Source of the DNA: Welwitschia mirabilis
Lineage: Eukaryota > Gnetophyta > Gnetopsida > Welwitschiales
Direction: 5' to 3'
Length of the DNA stretch: 64,000 nt
Assembly (NCBI GenBank): GCA_051453625.1
Contig: JBOZIK010000001.1
Coordinates: forward strand, 5,895,158 to 5,959,157
Shown: piece after piece, positions 23,373-37,082 of the stretch
Numbering within the stretch: the stretch's first letter is position 1
Layout: each line of letters begins with the position of its first letter
Made by a program: the position numbers and the translations under genes
The notes under the pieces: generated by a model
The model's database searches: none
What the model saw: only the letters and a program-made list of their open reading frames with translations
Told to the model about the DNA's origin: nothing

Positions 23373-26300
23373 ATAAAAAAGGTGGGAATAAAAGGATTTT
23401 GTGATTTATTATCTTTTAAATATCATACTTGTGGTTTGCAATAATTTCTTAAATTTGTATAAGTTACTCAATAAGTCCTAAGCTTAGTTTATTTTGAGAT
23501 CCACTTAGATAATAAAAGAACATAATGAAGGCTATGTACTTAGGTAAGTTCATTCATTCATTCATTGATTTTATGGTTTAGTCCATTAACGCATTTTCAT
23601 TTCCATTACTCACTCCACTTTACTTTACTTTACTTAACCCTTACTTCATAAGAAATAAATCACAAGACATAAACCATTTTTACGAATTAATTTTACACTT
23701 AGTTTTTAACAGAATGATTAATTGACATTAAGTTAGTTTTTTTCTTTCATAGTTTAGTTGCATAATTTTTCATGGTTTTTAATAAAAACACTCATTGAAT
23801 TTTTTATAAGATTATGTTCTCAAATTGATTGTAATACACTCTATTGTAAAACTCTAAAGACAAAGTCTAGTTTTGGGTGGGGGATATGGCATCTAGTTTT
23901 TACATTGTATTTCACCAAATTTTTTAATTTAATGCCTTAATTGCAAAAAATTGAGTATGCAATTTTCAAAGTTATATCATTATTCACACTTAAGCACTTT
24001 TAGCTTAGATAATTTTTCCATGTTTAACCATTTTGTTATTAACTTTTTGCTAAGGATCTAATAAAATTCTAACTAAGGGTGTGTTAACATATAAAAATTA
24101 ACATTTTAATCAAGTTAATTAACTAATTTATCTTCATGAAAGACATTAATATAATTAATTTTATCAGAAACATATGTCTTCTATTAATTTTTCATAATAA
24201 TTAACTTATTGTTTATTCATGATATTTTCAAAATAATTATTACGTTTGAAGGACATGCTTAAAAGTTAATGATAATCTAGACTAAAACACTAGTATTACC
24301 ACCTAAGTCATCTAGTGTTGTTGATTATTTTACATAAACCACCTTTATTCTCCTACTCTTGACTTTTCATGCAAATTTGGATCAAATGAAGTTATGGGCT
24401 TGATCAAATTTCACCTTTGAAATAATTAGCACCTTCAGTAATACATGGTAGTAATGATGATAATACATAGTAGGACATGTGGTATTATTGAGTAAGATAA
24501 TAGGGGAGACACATGATGATGATAGCAGTTGGCAGAATCACATCAAAAAAATATCCATCTAAATGAATAGATTACAAAACACCCTACTAATGCCATCCTT
24601 ATGTAACTCCTAATCTAACACTATATGCCAAAGGTTTGTAACTACCTTGAGTCCTTTGCTATAATATATTTCATTTTGGATAAAGAATAGAACCTTGGAG
24701 CATCAAGTTGTGATGCCCTTCTAAGCACTTCTGAAAGAGTGAACTTACTTTTAATAATATTCTAAAGAGTTCTTTCTGCTTCCTTTCATCTTTGATATAA
24801 TGTTCTTTTTTTTTTAATTCAATATTCAAGAGTTGATTTATTTTTATTATTAGCTACAATTTACTTCTTACTAGGGATGCTTAAGTAGCATCATAATTAT
24901 CAAGCTTTATTTGATTAAATGAGTGAATTTGATTAGCTAATTGGTTTATATATTAGTAATGTTATGGATCTTGTGCACTTTAAAGTTCATACTTTCCATT
25001 TTTATTATTAGGCTATGAAGGATCACTAACCATTTAATTTATCAATACTCATATGGTAATGATAATATGTCATCATAACCCGGGTCTTTATACTCCATAA
25101 TCTACAACATTTTTCAAGATAAGTGTAGCATTTGATCAAATGAAAAATTATGAAGGATGTATTAAATGAATACTTAGATCTTTCTTGCTTTTCTTTTTCC
25201 TATAAAGTTTCAAACCAAATTCTAAAACTCTCTCTTTTTTATTTATTTTTATTATAACTTACATTGAAGCAAGAGTTAATGTAAACTTCTAAAACCTACC
25301 TTAGTTCTATTTATGAGAGCAAATAATACTAAGTACAAAGTTAAATCTAGTTCTTTGTACAAAACAAGAAACTTAGATAGTTGGCACGAAAATTATTTAT
25401 TAGTTTCTCATTTTATTAAGGTATGTTATTATTGAAAAGGCATTAAAACCTAGATTGGGCATTTTGATTTTATTGGAAGGTGGAAGCTTATTCTACTTGG
25501 GTATCTTCATGAGGTTAGTTTTCAAATGATATTCTCTAGTATTTATTACTTATGATGTTAAGTTTCATATCTTCATTAGAAAATATTCTAATTAGGTAAC
25601 CTAATTCATCTCAGATCCAAGGCATACATGTTTTCAATAAGCTTTAAATAGGGCTCAAATAATAAAAGGTTTTATAAAGGTTAAAAGAGGTCTCTAGAAA
25701 AAGTCCAAATGCTATTTCATAAAAAGGCTAACAACACCAGTCAAGGAAGGTGGAGGCATTAGTTTATTTAAAAATTATAGAATGAAAACAAAGATAAATG
25801 TTCATAGTGTTTACATAAAACATTCAAAGTTTACATAAAACTCAAAGAAAAATAAACCCTAAACATTTTTTCATTTTCAAAGGCATTTAACAAAAATAAA
25901 ACATTTAATAGAAACATGAACTTAACTATGAAAATAAAATTTGTAAAAAAATAAAAATAAAGTTACAAAATAAATGAGTTATATATTATTTTTTCCCTCA
26001 TTTTGGTTGCAACCTATTAAAAAAATTATAAACTACAACATAAAATATTTGATATAAAAATACTATTTGAGTTAAAGTGAAGAAATAAATATAACTTTAA
26101 GATGAACTAATTCTGATATCATTGGAAATGGATTAGTATCCACCACTAAAGGAAATGAAATAAATACACAAAAGAAAAAGGAACTAGTTTGAGTTTTACT
26201 AGAGTGGATCAATACTAATCACTAGAAAAACTTAAAATAAAACTAAACTAAAAACTTATAAGAAAGTAAAATTATACTACTCTAAGAAGATACTATGTCA

Positions 26301-27040
26301 TTACCCTTAGTAACAATGCCTAAATCTATTTGTCATCTAGTACAATAAAATCAAAATAAACAAAGTAAATACCCATTATCATTCTTTCATAGGAATAATT
26401 AATGTAACTTAACATAAATTATACAAACTTTACCAAAGTTATAATACAAATCAAATAAATAAAAACATTAAGAGTTGAGAATTATGATGAACCTTCAATT
26501 GGTAATATAGAAAAGTGAACAATCTTCAAAGGTCTATAGCTCATCTTTTCTAACAATGATCCTTTACTCTAATGATATCTTGCAATTTTTTAAAACATAA
26601 CTCAAACTATTAACTCATAATTCCTTAGGTTGTGATGAAATAATTTCATTTACCACACCAGTGTTAGTGAATTTGATAATCACTTAATCCTTTATAGTTA
26701 TTTCATAAGTATGGAAAGTAAGAACTACAATACTCAAATTCCATCAAATAAAAGTAACTACAACTAACTAACCTAATTAATTCACTTAGTTAACAATATG
26801 ACTTGATATTGTGGTCTTAATTAATCTTTGTAAGTGTAAATATATTTGTAATTTAAAATTAAAACAAATGCAAAAATACACTTTTATTTAATCGAAAGAG
26901 TAAATTATATTTAAAAAAAATAAAATGAGACTGGTATGAACTCCTCGAACTAGCCTTAAAACAAGTTCACTTCTATAGAAGATACTTAGAAGCACCATAT
27001 TAGGTATGACACTTCAAGAATTTCTACTACATTTACCAAC
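23373..27040. other. AT-rich stretch without recognisable genes
   Basis: No reading frame shows a known motif. Small repeats occur: (ATTC)4 near 23551, (TTTAC)3 near 23618, and a local pair around 25805-25845 (GTTTACATAAAAC twice). Short ORFs (23758-23940 and similar) have AT-driven composition only. Likely very old transposon debris. Confidence 0.5.
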
Positions 27041-27065
27041 CAAATAATCCTTACAAATGAGGACT

Positions 27066-27086
27066 TAAGCCCCTTTTATAGGTGAG
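27066..27086 (-). promoter_or_regulatory. Minus-strand TATA box candidate
   Basis: The minus strand reads CCTATAAAAGGGGCTTAAGT, a strong plant TATA context. The following 150 bases (towards 26920) are less AT-rich than their surroundings. It may be the promoter of an unrecognised LTR; no gene follows. Confidence 0.35.
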
Positions 27087-27144
27087 TATGGGATGGGGGT
27101 AATTAGAAGCCCTGGACTTGTAGTGTAAGATGGATAGTTACTAT

Positions 27145-27387
27145 TGTAAAAATTAAGAAATTAATTATTTTTCCTTTTCCACATATTTTACCAATTCCCT
27201 ATGTTTATGTGGCTATTATATCATATTTCTATTTTCATCCCCATTTCCTCTTATTTTCCTCAACTAAATTTTATTATATGGTGTATAAATTCATTATTTT
27301 TAAATAAAATAATAAGGTATTTTAGATGGTATAATTATTTAATATTCTCAGGAATTTCTCCCAACATTTGGCTAAATTGCACTTGAT
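27145..27387 (+). repeat. 5' LTR of the small element
   Basis: Begins TGTAAAAATTAAGAAA where the right copy has TGTTGGAGAAATTAAGAAA. It holds a TATA box (TATAAAT, 27284-27290) in the same place as the right copy. The exact 3' boundary is uncertain because neither copy ends in a clear CA. Confidence 0.6.
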
Positions 27388-29411
27388 AAATCTTTAGATC
27401 TAATAAATAATATTAAATCAAAACTAGAATTTCTTAGAGAAAATAAATCATGTAGATATTATCAATCACTTCTTAATGAGGCTGTACTCCAAAAAGACCA
27501 TAGCCATTCTAGTTTTTATCCTTATGAAGTTTATTAATAAGGCATCAAGGCACATCATTAGCAGAAGAATATCCTACATCTCAAAGACAACTTTATTAAC
27601 ATTTTGATTTGCATATAAATTTACTTTTACTAAGACTATTTTTAAATAGATTAATCATTTCACATAATGTAAGAGTATTAGTTTCAATGTCAACATAAAT
27701 GTAAGAAGCAGATAAACATATAAATAAGCATGAGAAATAAAATCTGGTCATCACCACATGTATAACCTTAGTAGAGATTACACTCATCATTTTCCATAAA
27801 GCAATAAGTATAGAATTCAATAATAGCATTTAACAATTAATTAGTTATTATATTTTAATGCTCATATTATAGCAAAATGAAGGAGGTATCCCTTCACTTT
27901 CATCTATAAATTTATCAAGAAGCATAGATGCTAGCATCAAGATGGTGCATGAATTTTGAATTAGTTTTAGAGTACTTTAATTTAGCCAAGTCAATACCTG
28001 AGAGAGTGGGTCTTAGATGGGAATTTATCATCTTTTTAATAGTTCAATTATATCTCCATTATTGATCATTATTGGTTAACCCTTATTTTCTTTAATCATT
28101 TATTTGATTATTATCTATTTAATCAGGGGAAATGGAGAGAGATGAAACTCAAATGTTATATGTAAAATTTCACTTGGGGTATTNNNNNNNNNNNNNNNNN
28201 NNNNNNNNNNNNNNNNNNNNNNNNNNNNNNNNNNNNNNNNNNNNNNNNNNNNNNNNNNNNNNNNNNNNNNNNNNNNNNNNNNNTATATAATACACTACAA
28301 TTTATTTTTTAAAATGAAAGAGGAATTAAACTATTTAATTCTTTTTTTTCATATATGTTATAAATTCTCAAAAGCTTAGGGTAGTTTAACACAAGTTATA
28401 GAATAAGATTCTAAAGTTTTCTTTTGACTTTTTATTTAGTTCATTATTTTGATTCAATAGCTTTCAAAGAATATAAATCTTAATAGGTATTTTTGAAGAG
28501 AACAACAAAAGAGAGAATTCTTCCATCTAGTGTGGAGCTTTCCATTTGCTTTCTTCTTTTGGTTATTGAATAAGGAATTTATTTGAGAATTTACTCAAGG
28601 TTTTAAGATGCCATATCTAGAGGGTATTATGATATTAAGGATGCTAAGCTAGGAGGAATTCAAGGAGTACTAGATGATGATGCTAATACTTAAGCATAAG
28701 TTAAAGAGAAGTGAAGTTTCTATGATTGGATGGAGTTACATTGAAATTGAGGATTATCCAAGTACTAAAGCCAATTAAATTGATGAAACTAGGAGTCAAT
28801 CCTACTCTTTAGGACATCCAAGACATTAAATAACTCATAATAACATCAAATATTAGGATTATTATTGATTTTAAACTATTACTTTGAAAACTTCTTTATG
28901 AAATGTCTATGATTAAGGAGGGGTATATTTTTAGAAGAACTTATTATTTCAAAGAAAATTTTATATTGTATAAGAATCCTAGAATGGAAGACAATACCTT
29001 GATTTGGATTAGTCACATATTTTTGTTAAGTCTACATGTAATTTTAGATGAGTTTCATTATCAGTTGGTTGTGTTGCAATACATAATATTTGATTAGTTC
29101 CAATTGTTAGTTTGGATTAGTTGTTATTAGAGGTTAGTATTGTATGTGATTGGATTAGTCTCCCTAGCCTGGCAGCATTTAGTTGTTCAAATAAGGTATG
29201 TAGATTACTTAAGAAGACTACTTGAAAAATGTCTTCTTAAAAATTGAGTAGGATGATACATGTAGATTCATTTGAGAAAATTACTTGAAGGAAATATTTC
29301 TTAAAGTTGTACATTTTAATACTTTCTTGATTGATTCATTTTTTTAGTGCTTTATGATTCTATCAAGAATTTGTACTTTTGTGATGTTAATCTAACACTT
29401 GGATATCACAT

Positions 29412-29424
29412 TAAAAGGGGGGTA
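29412..29424 (+). promoter_or_regulatory. Polypurine tract of the small element
   Basis: TAAAAGGGGGGTA lies immediately before TGTTGGAG. This is the plus-strand priming signal expected next to a 3' LTR and fixes both strand and LTR start. Confidence 0.75.
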
Positions 29425-29672
29425 TGTTGGAGAAATTAAGAAACTAATTATTTTTCCTTTCCAATATATTTCATTCACTTATTATTTTTATGTAGTTATT
29501 ATATTACATTTCTATTTTTATCCCCATTTCCCCTTATTTTACTCAACTACCTTCTATTAGATGGTGTATAAATTCATTTATTTTTGAATAATATAATGAG
29601 TTGTTTTGGATGGCATATTTATTCAAGCTTCCTTTGAATTTTTCCTAGTTTTGGGCCTAAACTATACTTGAT
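29425..29672 (+). repeat. 3' LTR of the small element
   Basis: Aligns with 27145-27387; TATA box TATAAAT at 29577-29583. It keeps the canonical TGTTGGA start that is decayed in the left copy. Confidence 0.65.
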
Positions 29673-31499
29673 GGATATTCATGTTAAATAGCTACAAAGT
29701 TAGCCATATAGCTTTAGGTAAGGTCTTTGTATTTTTGTATTAGATTAATATCATCAAAATGATTTTAATACATGACCTTTGAATGCTAATGCTTTTGTGA
29801 ACTGATGATATTGCCATATGTATGTCACATCATCTCACTTAGCACTGTCACATATCCTTACTACATTCTTTCATGTCACTGTTATGTGCCCTTGAAGATG
29901 CTAGTTATTTTTTATATGGTAACTAATTAAGGTCATACTTGCATTTTTATTATTTTTTCATGACAATTTTAGAATCTAACATTTAAAGTGTTCTACTCTA
30001 AAGAACTGAAGATACTGGTGACCTAGATGATGGCATTGGCATTTTTGTCTGAATAATACTCAACTTTTAGCAGATCCTTTAGAATGTGATAAATAGCCTA
30101 AAAATGTTATGAGAATGTGATATTTAAAAGGGGTAGAAAACATAATTTTATAATAAAATGATATTTTATACTTCCTACTAAGCTAGATTTGTTAGATAAC
30201 TTGGTATGAATGTTAATTTTTGCATGTTAATAGATGTCTACAAATGGATACTTTAATATAGTTACATTATAATTACACAACAAAGGAGAATAACTTAGTA
30301 AATTTCACTAAGATTTATATTTAGTTCATCACACAGCTTTTCTAAATCATTTTCTAAATGATAAGTATGATAATCATTATTTTATAAAGAAAGGGCTTAT
30401 AGATAAACATAAGAGCAATAAAAAATTTCATTATCTTTATCCTTGTTGCAAGTTTCTGAGAGTTCCTTCCTTTCATATTATCTTATATCTTGTCCTTCCT
30501 ATGTACTCTTCAATATGAATAACATACAAATTTTGTAAAACCTTTGACCTCATTGAGAAAATACATTTTTTCTTTTATTAAAGAATACTTTCCCATTCCT
30601 TATTTTCTATCTTATATAGGTATAGATATGCATAATTAAAACATACTTTCAATAATTAAATATCCTATACTATTGAAATTTTTGATTTAAATTTGATATG
30701 GCTTAATCAAGAGGATGGTAATGTAAGTTTATTTATAGTATGAGTAATCAACAATGATGAAATTTATAATATAAGAGAAGAGTAAGGCATGGGCATAGGT
30801 AGTTTTATAATAAAATATTATAGCAGGTATTTGTATTTATATGTATGAGGATGTATCTAAATCATTGATCACTTAATGTATGATTAACATTTATCATGTT
30901 ATGAATAAACCTAAAGTGATAGTATGCTATTGTTGATAAGATATTACTTAGATGAAAATCTAGAATTTATTTTTTTAATTTTTTAAAAAATAACATTTAT
31001 TTTAGTTTTTAAAAATAAAGGGAATCCCAAGTTAAAAGGAGTGTTATTTTATTTTTAAATTTATATTTTTGTATCTAAGGTTTTTATTTATTTTTAATTA
31101 ATTTGTGACCTTAATGTTTGCTCATATGATCAAATACCAAGCATCCAAATTAATTATTTCTTATAACTATCTTTCTGTGTTAACTCTTAATGATTGAAGT
31201 AAGACACTTATGATGCTATAAATTAGGTGTGGCTTCTAATTATTATTTTTAAGGCAAAGAGATTGATTTTAAAGAACATAAGTCAATTTTCATTATGAAC
31301 TTATAAGACTTTATGTTTTAGGAATTTATAATAACTAATACTTTAAAGTAGTTAGAATAAGATTTACACTTGATTCATGATATATATGATATTATTATTC
31401 AATTGTATTGTCTCCTTAGATTCATCCTTAAAATGAAAGAAAGGTTTTCTCAAAGAAATAAAATTTTCTAAACTACATTTAACTTTGTCATGATTATCT

Positions 31500-31745
31500 A
31501 TATATATATATATAGCAGCATGATCTAGGTAGATTATAGATATTCCAACTAATATATATATATATATATATAATCTATGTGGATTATATATATTAANNNN
31601 NNNNNNNNNNNNNNNNNNNNNNNNNNNNNNNNNNNNNNNNNNNNNNNNNNNNNNNNNNNNNNNNNNNNNNNNNNNNNNNNNNNNNNNNNNNNNNNNCTAA
31701 TATATATATATATATATATAATCTAGGTGGATTATAGATATTAAC
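31500..31745. repeat. Tandem units of (TA)n plus a 24-bp spacer, interrupted by a gap
   Basis: At least three units consist of a TA run followed by AATCTAGGTGGATTATAGAT or a close variant. The second and third lie on the two sides of a 100-N gap (31597-31696). Collapsed tandem repeats probably caused the gap. Confidence 0.8.
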
Positions 31746-32382
31746 CTAATAGTTCTTTCTCAAAATAATATACAATATTTGAGTTAAAATACACATACAA
31801 CATGATTAAAGTAAAGAAATCCATAATAATTTTAAGTTTACTTAATATTATATAGATAATCATTAAAATAAAAATGTTGCTAACATCAATTAGGTTTCAT
31901 ATAGCATTTATTCATTTACCATATGAGTAAATCATTTTTCACAAGTTTTCATTTTTAAAACTAATATAACTAATCCAATTTTATGCTTATGAATGAGTTT
32001 TTACAATTAGTAACTAACAAAAACTTACTAGTGCATCTCTACTTCATAGGAAGATTTTTAAAGTATAAGGGTCTTTAACATAAAAGTTTTCTTAGTTTCT
32101 AAATTTTAGTCTTAATCATATACATGTAGTGTAATGTAGTATAAGATGATATTAGAATCTTGGAGTGAATATTTATTTTCTACAATGCTTACCATGAAGA
32201 GATCAAATTTGATATGCTATTATAGAGATTCCTCCACTTCAATCTATTTTTAATAAAAAACTTAGTAAGGGTACCTAGCAAATTAATGTATTATAATTAA
32301 ATTAAGTGAATTCTCATAGTTTTAGATGTTAGTTTAAATAAATCTTAAATATTTACATTATTCAAATTCAGATTTTTACAAA

Positions 32383-32425
32383 CACACACACATACGAGCA
32401 CTCGCGCNNNNNNNNNNNNNNNNNN

Positions 32426-32470
<45 letters not shown>
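32383..32470. repeat. Compound (CA)n/(GA)n microsatellite with an 18-N gap
   Basis: ACACACACACATACGAGCAC lies on the left and about 22 AG units on the right (32426-32470) of the gap at 32408-32425. Confidence 0.9.
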
Positions 32471-32473
<3 letters not shown>

Positions 32474-33963
32474 AAAAAATCTTTGAAACTTAAATTTAAA
32501 CAAATGATTATTGTTAAGGCTCAAAATCTTAATATCATCATGAAGAAATACCTTAAATAATTAGAATCAAATAATATAGTTAAATATGAGTTTTTTAAGA
32601 AATTTATATATCCTTATCTCATAAAATAAAATAAAGTTATTATGTTTAGAACTTTTCCTCAGAATATATTTGTCATGAATGGTTTTCTATCTTTATTTTT
32701 TAATATAATAATTTTTAAAGGATTTCTTATAATTCATCTAAGTTATTCTTTATAAATTATAAATATTCATTATGGTTATGATAAAGATATATCACTCCTC
32801 AAAAAACTTTATATTTAATTTCAATATAAATATGATAAGATTTTCCAAAAACAATTCTATAAGGATACATTATAATTGATGTTTTATCAGAGAGATTACT
32901 AAGATGAAGTGTTTAATATTTTTAATTAGAATTTCACCATTTTTGATAAAATATCCTTAATTCACGATTTATAACTTGTACTTAACCACTATTGTTTGAA
33001 GAATTTAAAGCTACAACTTCATGTAGAATACCGCATTTAGTTAGTAAAGTTTACTAATCATTCTTGGTATATTTTAAAACAAATCAATTAGATGAGTAAC
33101 TGTAATGTGTTACTTGTGTCTTATATGATTAAATATAGAACACTATAGGAAAATTTCATACTCTTTGATAGTATTTTGATTGCATAATTAATAAATAGAT
33201 TCTTCTCAATTAATCTTGGGATATCTTCCTATTTCAAATCTTAGAAAATGAGATCCCATCATTTTTCCTTTGCTAATTACATGCTACAAAGATTAAGCAC
33301 TAACAATTGTTAGGTGGTTTGCCTTTATATTGAGATCTCCTATGATGTTGTTTAGGTATAAAATTTTATTTCCTGTTATTATATTTGGTTTTATAATTTT
33401 TTAGACATATTTAGTTTTAAAATAGAAAATATTCTCTCAAATATTCAATTCATCAAGTCATAAAAATCCATTAAAAACTTTACTCTTTGTGGTTGTTATT
33501 TATTATTACTAGAAAAAGATTATGAGTATATGCTATAAAGTAATGAATAGATTTAAGGAATCTTCTCTAATTCAAGTATAATAATATAAAAATTGATATT
33601 TATTTCTTCACTATGAATTCCTCTAAAAAGAACAACGTTTCAATGTATCTTATGTTTTTATAGTATTTATCACTAGAATAAGATCATAAATAACACATTC
33701 ATAAAGAATAATTAATTGAAGAATAAGATGATAGAATTACTTTTAAATTTTCTGACCTAAAATAAATTTCTTATTGTATTTTATTTTTAAGATAAATAAG
33801 GTTTTTATTCTACTTATAGCCTTTTGAAAAACCAATTTGTTCCTTTATAATTACATAAGCATTAATTTATCCCTTTGCAATTGCATAAGCATTCTAGACT
33901 AAGGTGTTTATAAAAGAAAATTATATTCAAATTCCTATTTCTTCTAGTATATTCATCATCACT

Positions 33964-35070
33964 TGTGTTTTTATACCTCCCAGTTATCAGTTATCAGTTA
34001 ATGATAAGTCAGCCTCATCCCATATGCCTAACATAGTAATGATTTTGTAGGATAAATTAGATGCCTTAGACCTAAAATTTGAACATACTACTATAGGCAA
34101 GAAAAACATCAAAAGAACAAGTCAAGATTCAAAATTATTGGAATATTAAATTATGAAATAATTAAATTAAAATTGCTAAAAATCTTAAAGTAGTTAATTA
34201 GCATTTTCTAGATGGTCAATTACATGATGCAAGAAATGTACAAGATTCAGCTAGTATTTGACCATATTTTATAGAGGGGTTGTCCATATAGAATTGACTG
34301 GGTTCATTTAGAGTGTTAACCATTTAACCTATTAATTACCATCATAACTTTAGGGGCCAACCTATTTCAATAAGTAGCTGATTGCCTTCCACAAAGAAAT
34401 TATTTTTGGATTGACTAGTACATTAAAGGAGTAGATTATTAGTCTAATAGTAATTAAAATTATAGCCATTATGGACTATTGATAATTATTAGAATAGCAT
34501 GTTACAAAGGTAAATAATCATTTTTATGTTTTCAATTGTTAAATTACTCATTACCTTAATCTATAATAGCTAGAATCTCTTTGGTATAAATAATTTATCT
34601 ATTTTAGTAAATAGGATCTTTTTAAAAATTCATTATATCATTCTTTTAAGCATATTCAATACTTCTATTGTATATTTCTACTATCTTTAATTACTTTATA
34701 CTAAATTAGAAAAGTAAGCTAAATTGACTTGTAGTTATGATTGAGGCTTACTAAAGATCCCAATTATACTAGTAGAGAACTATTACAGCTTTTCTATGGA
34801 TGTATGGTTAGATGTTACACTTGGAGTAAAGGAAAATAGGCTTGTTTTCATTACCTTGTATTCAATGCTCTTTATGATTTAAATAAATTAATGTGATTAA
34901 CTATTATATGCATGATTAATCATATGCATCATCATCAAGACTAATTTACCACTAATTATTATTTAATTAGATGATAGATTACATTATGTGAACTTAGGGT
35001 TAAACATTTAAATTGTAAAAATTACCTTAGATATTCTATTCATTCCTCTCCTCTAGGATAGTCAATACTA
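33964..35070 (+). repeat. 5' LTR of the copia element
   Basis: Aligns with 40402-41439. Shared blocks are GATAAATTAGATGCCTTA/GATAAATTGAACACCTTA, the TATA region and the end block CATTCCTCTCCTCTAGGATA. It is followed by TAGTATTATA (35076-35085), a decayed form of the initiator-Met primer site TGGTATCAGAGC. Confidence 0.75.
34585..34592 (+). promoter_or_regulatory. TATA box of the copia 5' LTR
   Basis: TATAAATA, followed by ATTT, is found at the matching position in the 3' LTR (40980-40987). Preservation in both decayed LTRs supports it as the element's promoter. Confidence 0.55.
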
Positions 35071-35145
35071 ATAAATAGTATTATATTTTTAGTGTAGAGA
35101 CTTTTTTTTTTTTAGATTATTTAATTATTTGATAGGACATCTGTT

Positions 35146-36830
35146 ATGGAAGGTCAACCCACTAACCCTCCATACTACTTTACCTATGATAATTATGTGT
35201 TTTGAAAGATAAGGATGCAAATCTTTATTAAAATTATGAGTTTAAACTACTAGAAAATTGTAGAATAAGGATTTGACCCCTCAAGGAGCCTCAAATACTA
35301 TATGGGATTACTATCTTTATGGTTAAGCAAAGGAGTACATGAGAGTATAAAGAAAAAAAATGAGACAATGTTTAATAAGAAGGTGATAAAAGAAACATGT
35401 TATAGACTAAATGTAAAGGACTAAAAAAAAAAGTAAGAAACTTTACTATTATAAAAGAGATATCAAAAGACTTTCAAGTAACATATGAAGAAATAAATCA
35501 AATCAAAAAAGACCAAAGGAAAAAAAATGCTCATAATATAATTTGAGCAAATTTGAATGCAAGATAAAACCTTCATAAGATTTAATAACAAAATCATGGA
35601 TATTGTCAATGGACTTTGAAAAGTCAGAGAATCTCATAAATCAAGTTAAATTGCTAATAATATACTGAGATCATTTTTAAAATTTTATGAGAATAAAGTC
35701 TTATTAATTGAAGACATAAAGAACGTTGATAACTTTAAGCTAGAAGAATTGGTAAGTGATATTTTAATATTTAAGCTCTTTGACATCTTCATAAAGGTAA
35801 CAAAGGTAAAGGTATGACTCTTAAGATTAAAAAAATTGCATGTAGAAATAAAAATGATGACTCACGTAGTTCCTCATCTTCCTATTCTAATTCTAATGTA
35901 GAAAATTCAAGAATATGTTGGCGGAATAAAAAGTAAAAATAGGAGAGATCATGGTACAACATATTCAAGCTCAAATTGCAACACAAAAAAAGAGTATCCA
36001 GTGCTATAATTATAAAGAATTTGAACACATAAAAAGTAAGTGTTCAAATAACATAAACAAGATGACATTGAGAAAATCTAGTAAGAAATGCAATATGAAC
36101 ACTTAGAATAATGATGAGTTAGATTGGGAAGATATTCATTATAATAAGAGACTATCACTTATGGTATTTACCTCATCTGATGTATTAATCATCTCAAAGA
36201 TAAATGATGATTTTGAATTTTATTAGATTAATCCTCATGAGTTAGAATTGGGTGATGTACCAAGTCTTGATTTTAGTTAAGAAATTAATGGAGAAGAGGA
36301 TTAGTTCTCTAACATTAAAGAAAATCATATAATAACCAAAGAATAAAAGATCAAAGAAGATAAGGATGTTCATGGACATGAAGAAGATCTAATGAATGCA
36401 TACTAAGAACTCTTTGAAGAAAGCAAGAAAATTCTAAAAGTGAATTCTAACTTGAAGTAAGATGTAGTCCAATATGAACAAGATAAAAATAAGTTAACAT
36501 CAAAATTAGAGCTTGGAAAAAAGAACTTAGGAGCTCAAGAATCCTACTTTTAGAAGAACATTAAATATCTTTAATACCTTATAAGAGAAGTAAAAGGCAT
36601 GCAAGTTTCTACTTTAAAACTTGATGATTAAATACAATTATTTCAAATTTTTTTATAGGTAATAGATCATTAGAGACTATGTTGTTTAAACAAAAAATAG
36701 TAAGTGACCAAAGTGGCTTAGGATATGTTTCACTACTTACATCATTTCTTGTACTTACCTTATCAAGTAAATCTTTCTTTTTTTTAAAGGGTAAAAGTTC
36801 AATGTCTACAAATGTCAAATTAGGTATTGC
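35146..36830 (+). pseudogene. Copia gag remnant
   Basis: Starts at ATG 35146 (MEGQPTNPPYYFTYDNYVF), the usual copia gag opening about the bound sequence 'N-Y-x-x-W/F'. It continues through IMDIVNGL, ILRSFLKFYENKVLLIEDIK and NVDNFKLEELVSDI (35590-35770), matching the UBN2-type gag domain that forms the particle. A zinc knuckle lies at 36002-36043: CYNYKEFEHIKSKC, a C-x2-C-x4-H-x4-C motif with the second cysteine replaced by tyrosine. After that comes an acidic coiled-coil-like stretch (ELFEESKKILKVNSNLK, KLTSKLELGKKNLGAQES) to about 36600. Many stops and frameshifts; not functional. Confidence 0.8.
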
Positions 36831-37082
36831 GTAACATTATTATTAAAATATTAAATTTAACAAAAAGAGTAGGAAATTTCTCATTTATCATTTTTATACT
36901 AGGTTGGTTTCATCATGCTAAAATTAAATATCATTTTAGTAATGTAGTTTTTAGATTTGGTACTTTACCCAGTTATAAATGTATTAGAAAAAAAGCCAAA
37001 CTTTGATATTAGATAGAGAACTGGTAAAGCTTATAAGATGTTTTTTAATTCACACTACTTAAATAGCTATTAATGATGTTAA

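Larger units (their letters stand above)
27145..29672 (+). mobile_element. Small non-coding LTR retroelement (about 2.5 kb)
   Basis: Two direct repeats of about 245 bp (27145-27387 and 29425-29672) align by eye, including TTAAGAAA-TTAATTATTTTTCC, CATCCCCATTTCC and GATGGTGTATAAATTCATT. The right copy starts TGTTGGAG, a usual copia LTR start, and is preceded by a clean polypurine tract. The 2 kb interior contains one 100-N gap (28184-28283) and no recognisable gag or pol; the 64-codon ORF at 28903-29097 has no known motif. It therefore looks like a non-autonomous element that would depend on another element's enzymes. I could not find a clear primer site or target duplication. Confidence 0.6.
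29673..33963. other. AT-rich stretch with microsatellites, no recognised genes
   Basis: No coding motif is seen on either strand. Contains the TA-rich tandem block at 31500-31745 and the CA/GA compound microsatellite at 32383-32470. The flank of the copia element starts at its right end. Confidence 0.5.

Noticed and set aside
31500-32470. Regular repeats considered as a CRISPR-like array
   Set aside because: Units are TA/GA/CA microsatellites without unique spacers of constant length; the organism is a plant.
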